From: Ophiobolus disseminans
Taxonomy: Eukaryota > Ascomycota > Dothideomycetes > Pleosporales > Phaeosphaeriaceae
DNA length: 64,000 nucleotides
Reading direction: 5' to 3'
Assembly (NCBI GenBank): GCA_010093685.1
Contig: MU006228.1
Coordinates: forward strand, 541,111 to 605,110
The notes below the pieces were generated by a model. That model ran no database searches. It was not told where the DNA came from and saw only the letters and a list, made by a program, of their open reading frames with translations. Numbering within the stretch: position 1 is the first letter of the stretch; each line of letters opens with the position of its first letter. A program made the position numbers and the translations under genes. Below, piece by piece: positions 1 to 11,291 of this stretch.

Positions 1-311
1 TATATGACTACTGTTCGTAGCTCTACATAGGACAATCCTCACCTTTTTTTCCTTCTGTGTATGGATCACTAGCTCTCACATTTCCTCTCTGAGTGCTGAG
101 CCATTCAAAATATAAGAGAAGACAAGTAAGAAGAGCAATTTGATACAGATTGTCACGTAAAGCAACATAGCCAAACTTTACCAGACCCTGTACCAAGACC
201 AATACATCTGCCTAACACAGCTGAACACACTGGTCGATACTCTGATGGAAGCCACAACTGATGTTGAGTGTTATCTGCAATCCAGATATCATCTGAACTA
301 ATTGCTACACT
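1..311. other. intergenic, no gene seen
   Basis: Flank downstream of the minus-strand NACHT-WD40 relic. No open frame with family character, repeat or RNA gene was recognised. Confidence 0.5.
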
Positions 312-3300
312 CTAACTAACAAGTTGGTGGTGTTTTGTTGGAATTTTGTCAGAGTGTTGCAACGTAAGAATAGACACAAGATCAGCTGAGCTGACATAAA
401 GGCTATGGCCCTCAAGCGTCTGCAGGCACGCGCCGCTACTGGTGTCCCAGATCTTGATGGTCCTGTCCCAGGACGCCAACGCCAGCCGGGTCGAGTTGTG
501 CAAGAAGGCCACAGAGCTGACAGCATCGCTATGACCCTTGAGCGTCTGCAGGCACGCGCCGCTGCTGGCATCCCAGATCTTGATGGTCCTGTCCCAAGAC
601 GCTGATGCTAACCGGGTTGAGTTGTGCAAGAAGGCCACAGAGGTGACAGTACTGCTATGACCCTCAAGCATCTGCAGGCACGCGCCGCTGCTGGCATCCC
701 AGATCTTGATGGTCCTGTCCCAGGACGCCGACGCCAGCCAGGTCGAGTCGTGCGAGAAGGCTACGGACCTCACAGTACTGCTATGGCCCTCGAGCGTCTG
801 CAGGCAGGCACTCCAGCTATCGCTCATAGCTGGCCAAATTGTGATTCCTTCTGGCTTCTCATGCGGAAAGAGCTGTCTGGTGAGACTGCCTGTTGGGTTA
901 AACAACAGTGCAGATGCATAGGTTTGAAGAGGATAACTCTCAATGGCCTGTTTGTGAGACATAACAAATCGCTGCGCGTCATAAACAAGCTGAGCGAGTT
1001 GATTTTGGTTTTGCATCTCCTAGCTGTGTCAGCATACAATTACATCCTTTACAAAAACACATGCTTTCAAGACGTCATACCTGCACCAATGACCCCAATC
1101 GCGCCATAGAAACTACACCTCTCCCTAGGTTCTTGCACAGACTCAGCCCTTCTAGCCAGTACAGATACTTCTTTGTTAAAAAATCATGAACTGCGCCTAA
1201 AACTTGTAAGCCACCAGCACTGTTTGTTGAAGAGTTTGGTTTCGAATTACATAGATGGTCGATCCAGTAGACGCACGAGTAGCGTAGGACTGATAGTGGG
1301 TCTAGTTCAGGCGTTTCAACGTTGTCGATGTGAGATCCTGGCGCTTCTAGGCTGTACATGTTCCGGTGCAATGTCCTAGACAGAATTGCTTTTGACTTTG
1401 AGAATATTGACTAATGGACAGCTTCAGTCCCATGTAGGAAGACCTTACCAAGCGCCTTTGTGAAGAGAAAGTCCTTTGCAGACTAGTGCACAAAGTAGAT
1501 TGTGTCGTCTCGCAGCGTAAGGAACGATCCACATAGGCCGACAATCTCCCGCACTGGCTCCAAGTCAGCGACGTAATCAAGCTGTTCGACAAGTGCGACT
1601 AGCTCGGCAACCGTGACGGGCCGATACAAGACTGCAGTTACGGCTAGTACCTGCAGACAGATCTCCGCGTTATCTGACTCGCATATCTGCTGCAGCATCC
1701 GCATGTACAACGAGTTTAGCCTAGGTGGGAACAGTGCTAGCTTCTTTAGTATGTCCAGACTTGATTTCTTTTGCAGGTCCTAGCATACTAACGCAACCCA
1801 GAGGAAGGTGTCGTTTGCGTTGGACGTTAAATGATAGAGCACGGCGTCTCGCACTGCTAGCTTGTTGCGCTTCTCTTGCGCTAGCTGACTCACTTTCTGT
1901 TGGATAAAGACTTTAACGGCCACTGCGACTGAATTGGCGTTTAGCTCAAGGCCTAGCCTTGTCTTATGCTCTGCAGTCTCTAACTGATCCTTAATTGCTG
2001 CCTAGTTGCGACTAGACACAATACACTTGACTCAAGAAGATGCAGATAACTGCTTTGCAATAAAGCCAAGTAGCTTTGGCCTGTCGGTGACACATTCGTC
2101 TAGTGCATCGATAATCAGGTACGTAGTGCTTAAGCTCGAGTCCCGTAGCACATTAGCAAATATCTCTGTTAAGGCAACCTAGCCATTTGTGTCCTCAAAC
2201 AAGCTTTTGCCTGCGTGATCGTGCTTCTTGCGTATATGCAACACAAGCGATGGTTGTTGGTGCACAAGCATATATAGCAAGCCTCGTAGTACAGCAGTAG
2301 CGCTATTAATGCGCGAATCAGTTTCCTGGCAGAAGAAGTACGATAGCAGAGCAGCCTAAGGCACTAAACTTCAAAGCTCATCGATGACGTCGCAGAGCAA
2401 CATTGTCTTTCCCTTGCCAGGGTCGCCTTTCACCCATAGCAGTCGGCTGTCCGGGCGCAGTTGCTATTGCAGAAACGCAGCATTGTCAAGCACCCAGCGG
2501 TAGGAGTCTACCAACAGACCACCTTTCGTGTCCTCAATGCGCTTCTTGTTGTCGCGCGGATCCGTGTGGCGTATATCTTTGATACACATATTCTGCTTCT
2601 CAACTTCATCTGTAATCCGTTTCATTGCTTCAGCTAGACTTTCACCATCAAACGGTAACAAACTAACTCCTAAGATGCCTATCAGGGAGTATGCGCGGTC
2701 CGTTGGGACTTTTGTTTTCCAATGTTTGTTCCACAAAATTCGATCATGCACATTGAAATCAGACAAGGGCACGCCTTGCAGTGCAGTGCTAGGTATGGTA
2801 GTAATCTTGTGTAGAGTTGACAAGAGCGATAGTTTGCTACCAAGCTTTTTTCCGTCCTTAGAGAAGAACTCTACTATGGATGGGGCAAGGAGCTCCTGTA
2901 GTGTCCATCCACGGGTGAACCACCTGCTTTAGCGAAAGGTAATCAACTCCGTAGCTCTACCAAAATAGACCGCGGTCCCGGAAACATCAGATAAGTAGAC
3001 GTAACATCTAGTTGCGTTGCAATACTAGCAAAACATAGACTGTATTGCCCACGAATACTCAGCCTTGTTTGTTGTGTCAATGCAGCATGTGTCCATCCAG
3101 AAGTACTGCAGTCCATCACGCCGTGCTTAGTCTCCGCAGAAGCAGATCTTGTTGTAGCCTGGCTTAGTCTTGCCATTGCCTGTTTTGAGGTCCGCAAAGG
3201 TCACCTCATCCCTATCTTCTCCCCAGGTGTGTGAAAGTATTGCATAGGAAGGTGTCGCGTTATCGTCAAAGCTGTGGATACTGAGCTCTCGGCTTCTGCT

Positions 3301-3318
3301 GTACTGCAAGAGCCGCAT
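312..3318 (-). pseudogene. decayed HET-NACHT-WD40 (HNWD) incompatibility gene
   Basis: Relic of an STAND/NLR-type heterokaryon-incompatibility gene. Reading the minus strand from an ATG at 3318: a HET domain (motifs ATPSYAILSHTWG and FWMDTCCID), a linker with PTDRAYSLIGILG, then a NACHT NTPase with P-loop GDPGKGKT at 2404-2427 and Walker B-like LIIDALDEC, a helical region, one intron at 1020-1080 (GTATGA...CTAG, in phase), and about four WD40 repeats ending at 312. The frame is continuous from HET to the WD repeats once the intron is removed, but about twelve in-frame stops interrupt it (for example 3127-3129, 3025-3027, 2929-2931, 2464-2466). Where the family residue is clear, stops replace Gln (CAA/CAG) or Trp (TGG). 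It cannot make a full protein. In this family HET triggers cell death after WD-mediated recognition (family knowledge). The WD array is short for the family and may be truncated. Confidence 0.9.
408..812 (-). repeat. 126-bp tandem repeats encoding WD40 units
   Basis: Near-identical units with a 126-bp (42-residue) period, recognisable by the recurring segment gcgtctgcaggcacgcgcc at about 417, 543 and 669 and a diverged copy at about 795. Each encodes a WD40 blade with motifs LASASWDRTIKIWD and SSGACLQ. High similarity between units is typical of the rapidly evolving WD arrays of fungal NLR genes. No stop codons lie in this segment, unlike the HET-NACHT part. Confidence 0.85.
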
Positions 3319-3345
3319 AGTTTCAGGTAGCTGTGTGGGATACAC

Positions 3346-4355
3346 ATGCGATGAGGATAGGACTTGAGGGGCTGAGCTTGGTAGCCTAGTCGCGCAGGCG
3401 TCTACTGCTTGCTAGCTACTTTTGTGCTATCAATCGATGGTCAGCATACGCGCGAGCTAGGAGGATCGGAGGCGCGTCAAGGTGTCGCGAGCTGACGCTG
3501 CCGGCTCCTTGCTGTGTTCGTGGTTTGGTGATGGGGCCTGAAGGAAGCCCCAGGCGGGGTAAGGCGTAGTCCTATGCATGCGCAGTGCCGCTTGCAAGGC
3601 TGACCTGCGCTGTTAAAGCCACGCGCCACAACTTGAGCATTTCAAGCATAACGCAGGTGTACATTGCAGACCGCCAGACGTTCGCAGTCTTGCTATTTCA
3701 GCGTTCTGAGTGCTTTCGCTAAGCACGAAAGACTGGCACATCGAGCCGGAAGAACTCGGAGGGCACCTATACAGAAGCTGCACGTCTGTTGGTTGTAGTG
3801 GTATCTTCTTGAACTAATTAGGTCTTGTGTAGGGGCTCCGAGCGGCAAGCTATGCTGCTGTGAGGGGCAGAGTAGGGGTTTGTTGTCGTTGCAGGTTATA
3901 GGGATGTCTGTGAGTCTGTGTCATTCTATAAACTTGTAGGTTAACGATGTAACGTGCGTTGATAATGTTGATAGACGTTATCAGATCTCCGAGTTTCGTC
4001 CCATCTCCGATCAGACCTTGGCGCTCGAAGCACGCAATTGACGCTAGGACCAAATTTTGGAAGCAACAACGCGACAAGCCGCACATTGCATTCTATCGCC
4101 CGATAAAAGACGTACGACAGGCCAATCATGACGCTGGCAAAGGATGGCGAATCTGTACGCCATCTCCTCGGCTCGAAATCTGCCGATGTCGCTGGCTGTC
4201 TAGACTTTTTCTTTCTATAGTCGTGGCCATTCCAGCGCAAACCTCACCCACATTCACCGCGATAAGACGTGAAGGAGAGTGTCGCTAGGTCTCACACCTC
4301 TTGGACATCTTCTAAACACGCGCAAAGTGTGGATTTAGTTGCGTCTTACCGAAAG
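3346..4355. other. intergenic, no gene seen
   Basis: Divergent intergenic stretch between the HNWD relic and MET10. Short open frames on both strands show no family character. The 3' part must hold the MET10 promoter; no specific site is claimed. Confidence 0.5.
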
Positions 4356-7300
4356 ATGCACTTCCAACAGCCGGAATCTGCTGGCCCTGGCGCCGAACAG
4401 CAGCAGTCCAAAACCTTCACCGAGAAGTCTTCGAGTTTACCTTTTGGACAGGATCTCGATCTTGGATCCATCAGCGGCCCCACGTACCTCACGGCGCAAA
4501 CACTCGTCCAGCAAGTGGCGTACACGCTCTCCGACAAGATCTTCGCATACTCGGCTGAGTCGTTTGACCTGGATGTAGCCGTCAAGCACTGGCAAGCGAA
4601 GGGCGAAAAGAATGCCTTCGGCTACGCGACCGGTGTCTCTTCTTTGGAGACACGGACCGGCGCTGGTGCCCTTGCGCTGGGCTACATCTTCTCAAAGGAC
4701 TTCGACCTGAAGAAGCGCCACATCCCTCAGTCGATTGTCGCGTCTTCGGCTACGCTCAACTACCTCCGCGCAGCGCTCGACCAGCTGTCCCTCCTCTACT
4801 CGGTCGCAAACCCCCTGACCGCCCACATCGCCGCCGTCGACTACTCGGCGAACTCGAACGCCGGGCTGGTGACAGACTATGTCTCCTCCCTCACACTTGC
4901 AGAGGACTTGGGTCTTGGCCTCGTGTGCAGTCCCTCTGTATTCGAGGCTCAGCACATGGCTCTGTTTGCCACTCTTTTGTCGAGCGTACTGCCCACAATC
5001 CACACATACGATGGCATCAGCGTCGGAAGGGAGACTGCAAGGCTCGTGGACACGCTGGACCAGAGCAGGCTACACAATAGCTACCAGTCTGTACTGAAGG
5101 CTGTTTCCGAGGTGGACAAAAAGCACTCGGATCATGCCGGACGCGTCGTCCGTCTGCTCCAAGCGTTCAACGATGAGTTTGGCGAGGACTACAAACTGTT
5201 CGACTACTACGGCCACGAGGAGCCTGAGAGTGTTCTGGTCGTCTTCGGTACCGTCGAGGCATCATTGACAGCCCAGGTTGCCAACGCGCTATCTCAGGAC
5301 GGTGACAAGGTTGGTGTCATCAACGTTCGTGTCTACCGACCCTTCGTGGAAGAGGCCTTCCTCGAGGCTCTCCCCAAGAGCACTCGCCGCGTTTCGGTAC
5401 TGGGCCAGGTCAAGGATGAGGCTGCTGTCTTTGACTCAGCGGAGTACTCGAAGCTGTACGCTGACGTCTTGGCCGCTGTTCAATTCGCTTTTGACAGGAA
5501 CGTCGAGGTCTCTGATGTTAAATACTCCCGCGAGCAGGTCTGGACGCCAAGCAACATTCTGGATGTCTTCCGTCAGATCCACGGCGAGAAGACGCAGAGC
5601 GATGTGCGCTCCTGGGTCAACATCCTGAACACGGCGGACGTCAAGCAATACACCTTCTGGGACCTGGACGAATCACCTGCCGCCAACGCGGCAGTTGTAC
5701 TGGGCAAATTCCTGTCATCTGACTCGTCCAAGAACGTCTTCGTTCGCAATGGTCACGACAACCTTGTCCAGGGTGGTGTGTCCCGCACTGACATCCGCAA
5801 TGCTGACTACACAATTGAAGCTCCTTACTCCGTGGAAGAGGCAGATGTTGCCTTTCTTGGCAATACCAGCCTCCTCAATACGTTCGACGTACTGAACAGT
5901 GTCAAGACTGACAGCACCCTCATTGTCAAGCTACCCGGCGTCAAAGACGAAGACATCGAGAAGAAACTCTCGCCTGCTTTCCGCAAGGCCCTCGTCGACA
6001 AGGACGTTCAGCTATTCGTCCTAGACCCGTCGCTATCCGAGTCTGTAGCTGAGGATGCGACCCTTGAGTCTTTCTTGACACAGCTCGCTTTCCTAAAGGT
6101 CGCTCGTGAAGACCTTCTGTCCTCCGGCTTGTCCAAACTGGCTGCCATCAATGGCAGCTCTGAGGTCTTGGAGATTCTCAACAAGCAGCTCGAGAGTGCT
6201 CTTCGCGAGGTCGAGGTCCCTGCCACCTGGGCGACCGTGGAGGAAGATGTGGAGCCACTTTCACTGCCGTCCGATATCAACGTCAACAGCTTCGCTGCAT
6301 TTGATCGCATTGAGACTGAACCTCCTACCCTCCTCAAGGATTGGAAGATCGCAGCCAAGGGTCTCGCTTTCAAGGAGGCTTTCGGCACCGAGACTGCACT
6401 GCGACCTGACCTGGGTATCAAGACTGCTGTTGCCACTGTCAAGGAGCATCGTCGTCTTACCCCACTCACATATGATCGCAACATCTTCCACATTGAGTTC
6501 GATCTTGGCAACTCTGGCGTTACTTACGCCATTGGTGAGGCTCTCGGTATCCACGCTGAGAACGACAAGGTCCAAGTCGAGGAGTTCATCAAGTGGTACG
6601 GCCTCAGTCCCGAGGAAGTTGTTGAAGTACCGTCGCGTGAAGATCCGGATGTTCTAGTCAACCGCACCGTGTACCAGTCCTTGCTGCAGAACGTTGACAT
6701 CTTCGGTCGCCCACCCAAGCGCTTCTACGAAACTCTTGCAGACTTCTGCGACGACGAGCGCGAGAAGCGTGAGCTCCTCCAACTACTCAGCGCAGAAGGC
6801 GCCACGGAGTTCAAGCGCCGCGCTGAAGTTGACACTGTTACCTACGCTGATATTCTTCTTGAATTCCCATCTGCGCACCCCTCGTTCCACGACATCGTCC
6901 GCATTGTCAACCCCATGAAACGCCGCGAGTACTCCATTGCCTCGTCCCAGCACGTCACACCCACCTCCGTGGCCCTCCTCATCGTCACCGTCAACTGGGT
7001 CGACCCGAAGGGCCGCGACCGGTTTGGACAAGCAACACGCTACCTCAATTCGCTCAGCGTCGGTACACCTGTCACTGTATCCGTCAAACCTTCCGTCATG
7101 AAGCTTCCACCCAAGACCACTTCGCCAATCATCATGGCTGGTCTCGGAACCGGTCTCGCACCCTTCCGCGCCTTTGTCCAGGAACGCGCCTACCAGAAAC
7201 AACAAGGTCACGAAATCGGCGAAGTCCTTCTGTACATGGGCTCGCGCCACCAGCGCGAAGAGTACCTCTACGGCGAGGAATGGGAGGCCTACCAGGACGC

Positions 7301-7592
7301 TGGTATCATTACGCTGCTGGGTCGCGCTTTCTCGCGTGATCAGCCGCAGAAGATCTACATCCAGGACCGCATGCGACAGACGCTCACCGACATTCGCAGG
7401 AGTTACCTCGAGAAGGAGGGCGCATTCTACCTATGTGGACCGACATGGCCTGTTCCTGACGTCACAAATGTACTCGAGGAGGCCATCACTGTTGAGGCGA
7501 AGGCGAAGAACCCGAATGCGAAGAAGGTAGATAGCAGAAGGGAGATTGAGACGCTCAAGGATGAGGGCAGATATGTTCTCGAGGTATACTAG
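4356..7592 (+). CDS. MET10: sulfite reductase [NADPH] flavoprotein component
   Basis: Flavoprotein (alpha) subunit of assimilatory sulfite reductase; it passes electrons from NADPH through FAD to the hemoprotein subunit (MET5 type) for sulfite-to-sulfide reduction in the cytosol. The single exon gives 1078 residues, close to the roughly 1035 of yeast Met10. The N-terminal half is the pyruvate-ferredoxin oxidoreductase-like region; the C-terminal third is a ferredoxin-NADP reductase module with REYSIASSQ (FAD), GLGTGLAPFRAF, MGSRHQREEYLYGEEW and YLCGPTWPVPDV (NADPH). The frame is open upstream to 4269, but that codon is GTG. The first in-frame ATG, at 4356, has A at -3 and was chosen. There is no intron, stop or frameshift. 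The identification is firm. Confidence 0.95.
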   Translation: MHFQQPESAGPGAEQQQSKTFTEKSSSLPFGQDLDLGSISGPTYLTAQTLVQQVAYTLSDKIFAYSAESFDLDVAVKHWQAKGEKNAFGYATGVSSLETRTGAGALALGYIFSKDFDLKKRHIPQSIVASSATLNYLRAALDQLSLLYSVANPLTAHIAAVDYSANSNAGLVTDYVSSLTLAEDLGLGLVCSPSVFEAQHMALFATLLSSVLPTIHTYDGISVGRETARLVDTLDQSRLHNSYQSVLKAVSEVDKKHSDHAGRVVRLLQAFNDEFGEDYKLFDYYGHEEPESVLVVFGTVEASLTAQVANALSQDGDKVGVINVRVYRPFVEEAFLEALPKSTRRVSVLGQVKDEAAVFDSAEYSKLYADVLAAVQFAFDRNVEVSDVKYSREQVWTPSNILDVFRQIHGEKTQSDVRSWVNILNTADVKQYTFWDLDESPAANAAVVLGKFLSSDSSKNVFVRNGHDNLVQGGVSRTDIRNADYTIEAPYSVEEADVAFLGNTSLLNTFDVLNSVKTDSTLIVKLPGVKDEDIEKKLSPAFRKALVDKDVQLFVLDPSLSESVAEDATLESFLTQLAFLKVAREDLLSSGLSKLAAINGSSEVLEILNKQLESALREVEVPATWATVEEDVEPLSLPSDINVNSFAAFDRIETEPPTLLKDWKIAAKGLAFKEAFGTETALRPDLGIKTAVATVKEHRRLTPLTYDRNIFHIEFDLGNSGVTYAIGEALGIHAENDKVQVEEFIKWYGLSPEEVVEVPSREDPDVLVNRTVYQSLLQNVDIFGRPPKRFYETLADFCDDEREKRELLQLLSAEGATEFKRRAEVDTVTYADILLEFPSAHPSFHDIVRIVNPMKRREYSIASSQHVTPTSVALLIVTVNWVDPKGRDRFGQATRYLNSLSVGTPVTVSVKPSVMKLPPKTTSPIIMAGLGTGLAPFRAFVQERAYQKQQGHEIGEVLLYMGSRHQREEYLYGEEWEAYQDAGIITLLGRAFSRDQPQKIYIQDRMRQTLTDIRRSYLEKEGAFYLCGPTWPVPDVTNVLEEAITVEAKAKNPNAKKVDSRREIETLKDEGRYVLEVY

Positions 7593-8312
7593 ATCGTCGA
7601 CGCAAGGTGACGGATGTAGGAACTTGTTAGCCGGAATAGAGTTAATGGCTAGCCATAATGGAAGTTCACCAGTTGGTTTTATCTTATGCTATCATTACTC
7701 TAAAAGCTTTCTACGGTACCCTCGACTGAACGTGCCACACTGCCAAATGCGTAATAGTTCGTGCACGTTCGAAAAGGGTGGAGAGAAATAGCAGTTTCGA
7801 GGCGGTTTTTGGGAAGCTGCAGAGCTTGAATATGGTTCGACACGTGGTGAGAGTGGTGCTCCCGGGCGGCTACGATTCTCATCACAGGCAGGAAGCTTTA
7901 CGTTACAGGCTCGGCTGGAGCAACTCGAAGACAAATGAGTGTGTGTCGGTCGATCGTTGGAGCTGGAGGGCACATTGTCACGCAACGCAGCGAAGATTGT
8001 ATCGCCATAGCATTGCGTTCGGTGTGATTGACCATATGTGTGAGAAGTTTGACTATCAAGCAGTGAGGAGCTTCTAGCTGTTGCGTTCTTTCCGCCGGAA
8101 ATGGTAGCTGAAGTGAAAGGTTGCGCACGTGCCAAGTGGGGTGGCACCAACCTGCAGATGGCATTCGCGCTTAAATTACCGGTAGGGTAAACACACGTTG
8201 ACAATCGCACCACCTCATTGTTGATCGGTCCCATCCTCGCACCTCAGCCTGCAGGCAGGCGACAAGCTTTGACGAGACGTTTGAGAGTGCTTGACCTACA
8301 CTATCGCCTGCG
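7593..8312. other. intergenic, no gene seen
   Basis: MET10 3' flank and the promoter side of the first LPREL-family gene. The open frames here are short and overlap on both strands without family character. Confidence 0.5.
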
Positions 8313-9317
8313 ATGTCGCTAGTGACTCTCCGACAAGCTGCCGTCTCGTGAGGCACCACGGTATGATAGTTACACTCGGGCTAATGCTTGAACAGTTACA
8401 TAAAGCAAGCCCAAGATGTCGACCATACCTTGGAGCAGCTGTCTAAACAGTTGCGCCCAAAGGCAGATAGGAAGAAGCGTGTCGGCGAACTGGAAGCACA
8501 AAAGGTCACGATAGAGAACAACATCCAGGCAAACCTCGTGCCATATGCTCAGGCAATCTGTCAGCACTTTTGCAAGAAAGTCCTCGCCAAACTCCCACGC
8601 GAGCTGCGCGAGTTGGTCTACGAACACGTCGTCACACCAGACTACATCTACGCCGGGCCTCAATATCTCACCAGGACTGGCACTCCGTGCGAAGCTGATC
8701 GCGATGCTCACTACTGGGACCCCGAATATGTCGGCGAGGTTATGCGTGTCGATCTGGTTCAAACATGGTATCGCGTATCCTTGTTCTACTTCTGGGACCG
8801 TCCGAAGAACGTCGAGGTCATCGAACATTTCATGACACACGATAGATGGGGACTTGGTCTTAAGCCTTACGAGCATGTTGCTAGAGTGCGCTTCGACCTT
8901 GGCGACACCATCATTCACCACGACTTTCATCAACAGCAAGAGCCTTGCATCCCGGAACAATACCCCATGACAATCACGGAGCCCTTAAAGAAGATGGCGC
9001 AGTTCAGTTTTCCAAATCGTGTCAAGTTCTTGATTCGAATCCATACCTTGGGCAGCCTCGAGCACGCTTGCTTTAGAGGGGACCAGTACTGTAACATGCT
9101 GGAAGAAATTATCGCCGACCTGAAAGCGCTGCGGTCAGGTGGCCACCGGTTTCGAGTCGAGTGGTCCGAGCTCGATAATCTTGAGTTCGCGTCGAATACT
9201 TCTACGTTATCGTACGATGCCTGGAATGGAGAAATCCGGAGCGTGAGTTACCTTCGTTGCGGCTCCGTTATAGCTAATTGATATATGTAGGCCGTTGCGC
9301 GTCTCGTGCACAAGTAG
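8313..9317 (+). CDS. coiled-coil LPREL-motif protein, paralogue 1
   Basis: Predicted exons 8313-8347, 8396-9242 and 9291-9317, 302 residues. Both introns are 48 bp (GTGAGG...CAG and GTGAGT...TAG) with CTAAT branch sites, and both junctions keep frame. There is no in-frame ATG in the long exon, so the short first exon (MSLVTLRQAAVS) is needed. Residues 15-60 are charged and probably coiled coil; then comes LAKLPRELRELVYEHVV, an F-box-like helix pair common in uncharacterised Dothideomycete proteins, followed by a W-Y-R motif (TWYRVSLFYFW). No catalytic motif is visible. It heads a four-copy same-strand array and shares the phase-0 last intron with paralogues 2 and 3. Function is unknown; an F-box-like adaptor role is only an inference. 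Confidence 0.72.
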
Positions 9318-9691
9318 CTGACACTATACACATCCCTGCAGCCTATTGGACGGGTAACTCGCCTGCGCGGTACTTTCGGCCATTTTCGTATACCGGTATC
9401 GAGAGTCACGCCATGTATAACGCTAACGTCGCATCTTTGCCCCGCTTCCTTTGCTTTTCCTTTTTCACGCGACTTTGTAACGAAAGACAAGAGACCACCA
9501 CGATGCCCACAACGCTCACAATGCCCACAATGAAACACAATAATAACAAGAATTCGTATGTAACGTTAAGTGCCAGTGAGATCCAGCGTCACCGTCGGCA
9601 TGCACAATAGTAGGTTTTGGTCTCGGAGCCTAACCTTGGCTCGTTGCTAAGTCATCCAGCTTCCTTCATCGCCTCGTCCTTCTAAATCCTT
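9318..9691. other. spacer between LPREL paralogues 1 and 2
   Basis: Short spacer of about 370 bp holding the 3' end of paralogue 1 and the promoter of paralogue 2. No gene or clear regulatory element was recognised. Confidence 0.4.
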
Positions 9692-10681
9692 ATGGCACTG
9701 CCGTTCGGCGCCCCGACACCGAACATTTCAATGCGTGGTCAACCATACTCACGCCGGCCTTACCATCACCCGAAGACTTCCCTGAGTACGACGTGAAGCA
9801 GCCCGTCCACTCTCGCGACACAGGGAATGACTATGAAAACAAAGAAACCAGTCTCCAAAGGATTTCATCAGAAAAGAAATTAGTCAAACATGTCGAAATT
9901 GTTTCGACCGCGGAATGTCGTCAACTGATTGCCGTATTCCAGACTCGACTGCCACGAGAGCTGAGAAACCACGTATACCAGTGGCTTGTTCACACTGACG
10001 AGTATTTCATCGAGTCCAAAGCCAACATCGCAGCTCTCCCGCCCAAGAGAATTTCTCTGTCAAGCCTATCGACTACCCGACGCAAGGACTGGGGTATCTG
10101 GAAAGTCAATCCCAAAGTCGTCGGAGAGAGTTTCTACCATGAAATCCTAGAACACTGGTACCGGCACACCACATTTCGTTTTCGCAGCCCATTCACACTG
10201 ATTCCCAGATTCTTAGACAAGAAAGCGTACGACCACAGCACCACCATTCGTGAGCTTGTCGGTAACGTGTACTGCTGCATCCACACAAAAGTGTTGTTCA
10301 AAATGCTGAAACACGGATCACCTCGTCTCGACGAAGAACTCGCGAACTTGGACAACATGTTCTTGTTCGGGGACAGCACTAAGGTGCAGATATACGTTGA
10401 TCTCCGGGGTGAGTGGGACACGAAGGAAGCGAACTGGACTGAACTCAGGCAACGCTTTGAATATCTGTGGCCGATCTTTGTCAAGGCGATGGACAGATCG
10501 TTTCTTATTGAATTGGAGTTGATTGGGAATGAACATGTGCCTAATGTGCAGGACGCGTCGCCCGAGTCTTGGGTGAAGGGCGCGCAAGAGGTGAGTCCTT
10601 CCCCAGCCGTGTGCTTTCTTTATATCGCAACGTGTGACTGACAGCCTCTAGTTTGTGGATGCTGCTATGCGATGGCCTTGA
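9692..10681 (+). CDS. coiled-coil LPREL-motif protein, paralogue 2
   Basis: Predicted exons 9692-9792, 9852-10590 and 10652-10681, 289 residues. The main frame has no usable ATG. Joining from ATG 9692 across a 59-bp intron (GTGAAG...CCAG) is the only nearby acceptor that keeps frame. The last intron (10591-10651) is strong: GTGAGT, CTGAC branch, CTAG, leaving a short C-terminal exon ending MRWP. The core holds RLPRELRNHVYQWLV and HWYRHTTFRF, matching paralogue 1 in order and spacing, and LWPIFVKAMDRSFLIELEL near the C-terminus, matching paralogue 3. The first ATG is less certain than the core, since the N-terminal exon (MALPFGAPTPNISM) does not resemble paralogue 1. No known enzymatic motif. 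Confidence 0.68.
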
Positions 10682-11291
10682 CCTGTTTCTGCGCCGGAAC
10701 GCTGCGCTCAGGCTCGCACTCGAGCAATATCGCTTGGAGATATCAACTGATCGACAGCCAATCTGAACGCGCCAGTAGCATGCGGGCCACTTCGGGCTCC
10801 TCGCGACTCAGCGGGTTTCTTTTTCGTTTGTAGCGCTAAACCCCTTGCGCGTTTTCAACGGCCAGATTCCCGATTTCGACCGCCTTTGTGTGTAGCCCGA
10901 GTTAGAGTGCTTGTTACCTATTTTTGGACTAGTTTTTTTTCGATGATACCCCAAGTTTTGTGTTCAAGTCCTCCTTAATTAATAATATATCACTCAACCA
11001 AATCCTTATAAGTGAGTGAATGTGACACGATGACGGTCGTCATCAGCCCTCGAAAAAAACCAGCTAGTATATTGGAACAAGGTTCCTCTAGTAGTATGAC
11101 TACTATAGATCACCGAGTAAGGAGAGGGACGAGGCGAGGTCCCTGCAACGTATTGTATTAACTATCGTCTTGTGTATATTACATTGTTCGTGTAAAACAG
11201 TAACGAGGACGCTACAGTCAGTCATGCCTCCCTTACGCAGTAGGTACCACGGCCCTTCCACCAACCTGGACTGATCCCACATATTCTTAAC
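10682..11291. other. intergenic, no gene seen
   Basis: About 600 bp between paralogues 2 and 3, AT-rich in the middle (10920-11010). No coding or RNA feature was recognised. Confidence 0.5.

Noticed and set aside
4269..4355. N-terminal extension of MET10 to 4269
   Set aside because: The open frame begins with GTG, not ATG; 4356 is the first ATG and has a good context.
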